Part shown: positions 53,601-62,600 of the stretch, piece after piece | How the letters are laid out: every line of letters starts with the position of its first letter | Position numbering within the stretch: position 1 is the stretch's first letter | Source of the DNA: Temnopleurus reevesii | Lineage: Eukaryota; Echinodermata; Echinoidea; Temnopleuroida; Temnopleuridae | Length of the DNA stretch: 64,000 bases | Direction of reading: 5' to 3' | Assembly: GCA_036244855.1 (NCBI GenBank) | Contig: BQKZ01000745.1 | Location: 1 to 64,000, forward strand | Position numbers and translations under genes: made by a program | Notes under the pieces: model-generated | The model's input: only the letters and a program-made list of their open reading frames with translations | Told to the model about the DNA's origin: nothing | Database searches by the model: none

Positions 53601-56600
53601 AAGAATAAAAGAAAGAAAGAAAGATAGAATGAAAGAATAGAAGAAATACAGAACAACAGAAAGAAAAATATTCTATATACCTGGACGTTCTTTACCAGAA
53701 CATAGATATGAGTTTGATTTCCGTCAGATCTTCACATTGCTGTCTTTAGCAGTACATGATTGTATACATAGCTCCACAAATTAGAGCCACTATGAAAATA
53801 TTTTGTCCACTATATTTTCCCTATTCCTAGTGAATATAAATGATTTGTCTTTTCTCTTCATTTGCATAGCATTGTTGAGGATAATTTTTGTTATGTGTCA
53901 TTAATATCCATTTAACTCACGTAATTTAATATTGAATAAATTAATGAACCAAAGAGTAAAAGAAGAAAAGACAGAAAGAAAGAAATAAGTAAGAAAGGAA
54001 GAAAAAATATAAAAAGAATGAAAACAAAAGAAGAAAGAAACAAAGGAATAAAAGAAGGAAGGACAGACAGAAGGACAAACAGATGAACGAACAAACGCAC
54101 GAATAAATGAATGAAGGAAAGAAAGAGAGAACTAAAGAATGAACGGAAGAGATTAAGAATAAAAGAACGAAAGAATATCAAAATATACCTGGACGTTCTT
54201 TACCAGTCCCCTTGGATTCTGAGAACATAGATATGAGTTTGATTTCCGTCAGATCTTCACATTGTTCTGTGAACTCACGCTGAACCTGCACAGAAAAAAA
54301 ATGATAAGAAAAAGATTATAGTTACGGGACCATGAGGCATAGAATAGAATAGAACATTTATTTCCTTTTTCGAAATACAGAATAAACATATGTATTATCT
54401 TAAAGCCATTGTTTAACATTGTTTTCATTTAAAAAACTCTCAACTGCCAGATGATATAGTTTATCTGAAAGATTGATGGTGCATATAAACTAAACTGGGA
54501 AAATAGGCTTTAAAATCAACGTTTAGTGCTTTAACAAACAAAAATGTAAAACGTCGCCTCCATAGGCTTTGTACTGGAATTAATGCATCGGTCTTACGCT
54601 TTAATTCACTGTTCATAGATATCTTGATAGTGCATGTACAATTTTCTTTATTTTTGCATCCGCTGTTGATTTTTAATCTATCTGAATATATTTAGATAGG
54701 ACAGACAGCTTGGTTTGAGAATTTTTTAAATTGTGCAATCGCAATGTTAAACAGTGTCTTTAAAGGAGCCAAAGACCCTAAAAACGTAGCTTGTATTGGG
54801 GTTGCCTTGGCGTGTAGTAATATGATAATCGATATCATGTCAGATACAGTCAAATTTGTCTCAGCGGTTACCTGTTTAGAGTGACCATCTGTCTATTGTG
54901 GCCATCTTAATTGGTTCCCTCCAGATAAAAACATGTAGGGCCTACGATAGAAGCCGTCTATGGAGCTCACCTGTCTACAGTGGCCACTTTTTCTGTTTTG
55001 CTTGGGTGGCCACTATAGACAGGTTTGCCTGTATGTGCTCACACATAACTTTGCCTACATCAAATATCTTGGGATCACAACAGTCTGTTTGGTTTCTTAA
55101 TAGAGGATATTTGACTAACAAAAGCTGAATAATATATTAACCCTAATCCCGTTGGGGGGAGAGCTTTTAAAGCCCCCTCCTCGCGAGAAGTCTGAAATGC
55201 AAAAAGCTCACGTGATAATTTTTTACGACTTTTTTGTTTCAAGTCTTGCGCAAATTTTGAGACCAATTTCGTGATGACCGGGTATGCGGTACCGGCGCTA
55301 CGCGCATTTGAAAAAAAATTTATCACGCCAAATATGACCTAAAAACGTGATTTCATGTACAAAGTCAATGCAAATTGTGTTTTAACACACTATTCATAAA
55401 TCCTTACAAGTCTATTTTTCATATTAATTGATGAAATGAATTTAAAATCCAATTTTTTGCCTCAAATAATGTCACCAACAATTTCCAGCGAAAAATCATT
55501 TAGAAATAAGTCGAAAAAACAAAGAAATACATAAGAAATTTAAAAGAAATAAAATACATAAGAAATTAATTTTGATTGCAATTTTTTCAATGATAATATG
55601 TCTGAAACATTAAGTATCTGGAGCTTCAGCAAGTGATTTATTGCTTTTTATTAGAATTCATGCATAATTATATATAATTACTGCCTAATTACCATAATGA
55701 GTAGAATTTTTGAAAAATTTGACTACGCAATCTAAGAGTTTACATCACAGGCTATATGCATGCCAAATGGCAAAGATCAGAGGGGGGCAAATAACCCCCC
55801 CCCCCCCTATTCATAAATAGTTCTAAAAAAAAATTGATTTATTGAGGAAAATTCAGAGTTAACTGACATTTCACTTGTCTATGCATGCATAGACTCATAC
55901 TTGGCAGACTGAGGGTTAAACCCATATTTATTTAGTATTCTTTATTTTACCCCCTTCCCTATTTGAAGGTAACCTAACTTTAGAACAAAGGGGTTTCTAG
56001 CCATAAATGCTGGCACAAATGTTCCGCTGCTAATTGGGAAGCTCCTGTGTGAACATTTAAATTAACTGCTCAAAAGAGTAAGGAAACAACAAATGCAAAG
56101 TGCCATACTTCAGAAGTCACAAGGATCCTATTTTAAAGCAAGTTCTATTTCAGGTTCACATAAATGCTGCCTTTATGTATAATTTCTTTTTTTTTTTGTT
56201 GGTTACCCTAATGCATTAGAATGGTGAAAACAGAATGATCAAAGCATTGTGGAAACTGTGCTAATGAAATTATCAGAATATGCCCGGATATGCTGACAGG
56301 TTTGATCAATATGTACTTAAGAAAAAATACTTTTTCAAAAAAAATAAAGTACAATTTACCAGCATCATCATACAGAGAAATTATTTTTATTATTTATTAT
56401 CATTACCATCATCATCATCATCATCATCATCATCCTCATCATCATCATCGTCATCATCATCATCATTATTATTATTATTATCATATTATTATTATCATTA
56501 TTATTATCATCATTATTATCATTATCATCAGTATTATTATCATTATCATTTTTATTGTTATCATTATAATTGTTGAGAATAATGCTTCACGGTACAACGA

Positions 56601-59600
56601 GTTATCTTTCTTGGAAATGTGAGTGGTCCTGAAAAGGACCTACCCACTCTCGACGTTTCGATGAGCATGTTCTCATCGTTTTCAAGAGAATGAGTATGAA
56701 AAGAGAATGAAAACGATGACAACATGCTCATCGAAACGTCGAGAGTGGGTAGGTCCTTTTCAGGACCACTCACATTTCCAAGAAAGATAACTCGTTGTAC
56801 CGTGAAGCATTATTCTCATCATTCTTCCACGAGTGAAACCTTCAAACAATATTATAATTGTTATTATCATTATTGCTATTAATAATTATTATAATTCTTA
56901 TTATTACTATTATTGTTATTATCATTATTTTCATTATTATTATTAAAAAGATAATAAAATCACCTCATCCTCTGACGGCTGTACACGTCTACTATAGCAA
57001 TTGCCCATTGTTGGAAAGAAACAATCAATTTATAGTCTAGGTCAAACCCAATCAGAACAAACGACTCGATTTCCTTTAAGCGCTCCTTGCAGTAATCCGA
57101 TTAAATTCCATCCACAGGCCAGATGAGAAAATAACCACAAGACGAATCATGGGATTATTTGATCCGTTAATGCGTCCTCGTTTCATTTAGATGCGCGCAC
57201 ATTGAATGAGAGCGCTTACGAAAAGAACAAAGTTCTGAGACATTGATTTTGAAACGGATCACTTTTACTGTTTCCAGTCCTTGCACACCAGAATACGAGC
57301 ACTTGTAAGATACATGTACAAACAAATCTCTAAGACATTGATTTTGATTTTCAATCAAATTGCTGTTGTTTTGTCCCCGTTTCATTTAGCACTTTGCACA
57401 GCTAATTGGAAGAAATTTTGAAGGCTTTTATTTCAAAGCAGTTCACTGTTCATGTGTCACATCCCTGCTGCACAAATGACTACCCAGCAATTGCACAGCA
57501 AAGTGATGACGATAAGGAAACAAATCAATAGGCACTAGACACAGATTTTTAAACCAATTCTTGTTTATGATTCCATGTATTAAGATAATAAAGATAGTTT
57601 TGTTACTTCCTCATATTTTCATATTTGAAGCAAATGAAATGCCCTCTCTACATATCCTTGGAATATCAATTGTATAATTAATGTATCCATAGAAAAAGAA
57701 AATAATAAACATCTCAAAACTTTCCAAACGAAGTACAGCATGAAACTAAATCCAAATAAAATAGTTCTATTGGTGCGAGAATGTTACAATTCCAAACAGT
57801 ATATTTCCAAATTGAATACCGAGTCAAAGCATGATAGTGTACAAGACCGTCCGATGAATCAATAATCCAGCCTCACAATTTTTGCATTTTTGCAATTTTG
57901 CGTCTTCATGATATAAATGTAATCAACCGCATGAAAAGATCACAACGTTTAATTCCTCAGATCAGTTTCATTCCTGTTGAGAATGTCATTTCAAATATCA
58001 TGACAAATTAAGGACCACTTTACACGAAACTGAAGATCACAAGTCAGCAATCATCCTATTGATTTCAGCAGGAAGCAGCTTAAACTTTTAGGAATTGTAG
58101 TGAATCTTGCAACAGACTCCTTATGAATATATAAACAGATCTCCCTCGAAGGATAAAATTCAAAAATTCGAAAACAGTCTGACAAACTTTCCGCGATGAC
58201 ACATAAGCCGCTAGTCCTGAGGCGGATTATGATTGTCTTTCTTCTCTCTCGCGAGCGTCTCGCCAGGAAAAATGGGACGAATCGGCAAAGGCCAAACTGC
58301 GCTTGGCTGGGAAGACTGTCAATGCTTTGAACGTGTGAGGCGTGGGCGGGGGGGTCTCAGCGCCGAGGACTTTAGGAAAGGAAGTTATATTTGGGAGGGA
58401 GGCATGAGTTAAGGAGATCACGCCTTTGTAAGATAGCTATATCCTGTTTGAAGACAGTCTTATAACATTCATGTTCAATTAGGCCTTGGCCGTTCATCAA
58501 CAAACATTTGATGTACAGTGCCGTCATTACTGACGGAACTGTGCGCTTCAAAAATAAATCACCATTATTATTATTATTATTATTGGAAAGTTTATCATAG
58601 TGTACATCATCATACATTAGAGGCAACAAATTTCCATCATTCATTAAACAAGTTTTTCAAAGCTAGGTCTTAATAATATAGTAATAATAATAATATATAT
58701 AATTTATATGGCGCCAAATCCACTTTTCACGAAAATGCTCAAGGCGCAACTGGAAAATGTGTAGAGTAAGATAGAAGTTCAAGAAAATAACACAGGGACA
58801 AAATTATTTATATGCAATGTTGGTCTTCAAACTGTTTACTAAACATTACAATTAGAAAATTTTTCAAACTAATGTAAAGGTCACATTAGGTCAAGATTGA
58901 TTTCCAGACACTGACAAAATAAATCCCATTTAGGCTAGAATTCACAAAAGTGGTGTTGGTCCATGATTTAAACTTAGTCTATAACCTGGCATGAGACAAT
59001 TTAAGCATTAATGTGCGTAATTTAGGGCATACACATAAAAGTGGTCCATGTACATGCAAATGAGATTATTAATCAAGCATATTTACGTTTAAATTATTAC
59101 CACCCCATGGTTTAATAATGGTAACAAAATAAACCATCTTCATAAATTTTGGCCATTATTAAATGTCCTTTAGAGAAAATTAGCATGATATTATTAATGA
59201 TTCATAAATATTATTTATCTGATTCTTGGTTGCTGTTGTTGTTGTTGTTGTTGAGATTGTCTGGGCGTTTTTCAATCCGACAGGATTATCTACGCCGATT
59301 CAATTCTTTTATCGATTTGCAGTACTGGTGATATATCAGGTCTCAGACGGTACATGTAGTTCTTCATATAGATTTTGTTCGACATAATTTTTAAAAAGAT
59401 AGAAAGATAATGAATGGAGAGAGGGGGAAGGAAAGTGAGTGATAATGCACTTAAATTAATTCCCCTTTCCAAATTCATTTTTTAAAAGTGGACACATTCA
59501 AATGGCAAATAAGATATTTATATTGTTCTTGCAAATAAAATGGCTGAAAATGCTCCAAGAAGCAATAGAGAATTGTTTTTCCTGAACTTACACAGATTTC

Positions 59601-62600
59601 AATCTTGGCTCAATTCCTGGATATCAATGAAAAGTTATAATTGACATCAAAGTTATTAATAATAATTGATCGTTTGTTGTTAGATTGGCGGTTATAGTAG
59701 CCATTCAATATCAAAAGGTCATTGCCCTTTCAACAAGTCATTATTTTTTAATTTAAGAGTTAGTTAGTTTTCTTCTCACTGCTCACCTCTCACTTACCTT
59801 TCAAATCTCCTCAACACTTTCCTTTCTTCACCTATCTCTTTTTTTTTTCTTCTTAAATTGTTTACTTCAAATAATAATATGTAATAATTTATTTTCTTTA
59901 ACTTTTTTTTCAAAGAGATGATTTTGTTCCACTTTGTTTTGTTGTAAAGGCGGTCCCAACACAAGCTGTGCTTTCTGGGTACTCGCCTCCTTTATTTTGC
60001 TTTACTTGTGTTGTTATTTGCATTGATTATGTATATGAAAAAGGAAATAAATAAATTCAATTCAATTCAATTCAAAATAGAAATATCAAGACCTTAACAG
60101 TATTTAACAACAGAAAAGAAATTAGAATGGAAATATCGTTCGTTAACAATGTAAATTTTAACTTCCCATCTGAATAGGCGGGTTTACTTATATATTTAAA
60201 TTCATGTGCGTTTAACGTAGTTACGCGGTATTCCATAGACCGGTTGATAACAATTAAAGACTACACTACTAGGAATCCAGTTTGCATACATTACTTGTTG
60301 CGATGTCGGGCCAGCCTCGGGCAAGCTTTCGGATTGTCAAAAACAACCTTTGTGTTAGAGGTATGCATAGAATTTGCATCTATTAATAAACCCGCCTATT
60401 CCTTTCCTCCCAACCTCCCTCCCAACCATTTTCAGTACTTCCTGCTTTCACAATTCTCTTTCTCACTCTTCCTCTACCTTCCCTCCCTCGTTCATACCGT
60501 CCTTTTCCCTCAGTCCTGTTACTTCCTCACTCTCCCTTCCACTTTCTCTCTCTCTCTCTCTCTCTCTCTTTCGTTCCCGATCCCACCCTCTCCTACTTCC
60601 TCGTGCCATTTCCTGATTCCCTCCTCGCCCCCTCGCTCCCTCCCTCCTTCCCCCCTTCCCTTCCTCCCTTCCCCTCCTTACTTCCTCCTCATAATCTCAC
60701 CTCCCTCTAATCTCTTCATCCCTCCCTACTTCACTAATATTCCTCCCTCCCCCCCTTCCCCCCCCCCCCAACATGCACCCCTCCCTTTTTCTTATCAACC
60801 AAATAAATACTACATAACAAGCTAAACCGCAAACAAACTTTTAAACCTCAATAAAAATACACTCCCATATCTAGGAACCCCTCTGACGGAACGAAACCTA
60901 GGCAGACATACCAACTGGCGCCACATGTTTGGAAAGCTTCAAGGAACACATTGATTGCTACCACGTGAATGAACTATAGGAAAAGGTCCATTAAAGAGCA
61001 TTCGCTACGGAGTCCTGACAGCTTTATTACTCATGGGAGAGAGAAAATAGGAAAGGTAGACTTTTGACGTCATATGATTCAGTCAATTGACGTGGGTTGT
61101 GCCATGAAACGCTAGACCAAAAACAGCTGGCATACACGTGCGTAATAAATATAGCTCAACATATGACAAGTTCAAGACCAATTTGACTAATATATTTTGC
61201 TTAACAATAGGAAAACAAAAGTTCCTAGTGTAATAACCACCAAAATATTCAAATCTTGTAAATATAATAGAAGGGAGTGTGAAGAATTCTGAAACATATT
61301 CTTCACTAATATATATATATATATATATAATTGTTGCTAAAGTCATTCTTAATAGAGTATTAATTATATCACCGACATTGGTAAGATGTAAAAATTTGGT
61401 GGTCAGTACGTGTAAAATTGTACCTTTCTTTTTGTGGCATTTCGGGTTGTTACAGGTTACAAGTAATTCCCAAACAGAGAATGGGTATTAAAAGTCTAAA
61501 CGATCCTAGAAATAGGGATATTCGTAACTGCATAGAAACCCTACAAATATTTTGCAATATCTACCTTAGTTTTCATTAATAAATTCTTATTGAAAGTTTG
61601 AAATCAAAAACATATATCCTTGGAAATCTAATGAATGCTTGTCATTGATTTATCCCTAATTGTACAAGGCTGCTCAGCAAGGGAAAGTTCACATAATAAT
61701 AATAAATTGTACTTATAAAGTGCATATCATGTGTAACTTCTAGACTGCATACCCAGTTGTCGCAAATCTGGTCTGGACAGTTTTGTGAGATTTCAAAGAA
61801 AAAAGTTACAATCCTGCAGGCCATCATACTCCNNNNNNNNNNNNNNNNNNNNNNNNNNNNNNNNNNNNNNNNNNNNNNNNNNNNCCCCCCCCCCCCCCCC
61901 CCTCTGTAGATATAGGGTTCAATTTTGTCAAAGGTTTTTCCTCCTCCTTCATCTTCTGCTTGTCATTGCTGCATATTAACCATGTTCAGGCAAGAACGTT
62001 ATGGGAGGGGCACACTGATTGCTCACAAAATATATAAATATCCCACTCCTGACACCTACCTTAATCCTCTACTCTCAAAGCTTAACAGCTTGGGGAAACC
62101 TTGGAGTAATCTGCATAAATCTTAAGGTCATTGCTGGGGCTTGTAGATCAATAATAATACCGGATGATACATAGTCATATCACATGGCATTTGAGGAGCA
62201 TATTTCTTAAGGATAGGAGCTGGGTCTTATTACTTCCGACATTTCTTTTTTCTTTAAAAAAAAAGTCATATTTTTTCAACTAAGTGGGCGTTTAAAAATG
62301 AATCATGTTGTTCCGTCATTTTAATTTGATCCATCTGTTCATATACCAAGTTAAAGAAATGATTGTCTGAAACGATATCACAGATTCTACCAAAATTATG
62401 AACTCAAGGATTCCTATCGGAGGGATTACCAAAAGGTTTCAAATGGATAGCTCCTAAAAGGATTACATGTATTTGATTTTGGGTAGAGCTTTTGCAGTTT
62501 TGTTATTACTTGTTGTTATTCTTCTTTCACTGAAAGCACCTTTAGCCCCCCCCCCCCCTAAAAAAAAAAAATACATTGGCTGCCCAAATCAGTCGGGAAA

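Larger units (their letters stand above)
52330..54188 (-). other. Intron with MITE cluster and partial exon copies
   Basis: 52815-52850 (GAATT)n; 52946-53119, 53120-53222 and 53246-53399 three different MITE families side by side; 53403-53741 partial exon copies; 53580-53640 and 53935-54170 (GAAA)n-like purine tracts. Confidence 0.65.

Noticed and set aside
56290..56622. 110-aa plus-strand His/Ile-rich frame
   Set aside because: (CAT/ATT)n microsatellite running into the palindrome.
60244..60825. 193-aa plus-strand Pro/Ser-rich frame
   Set aside because: Pyrimidine tract with (CT)n and poly(C); no domain, no codon bias.
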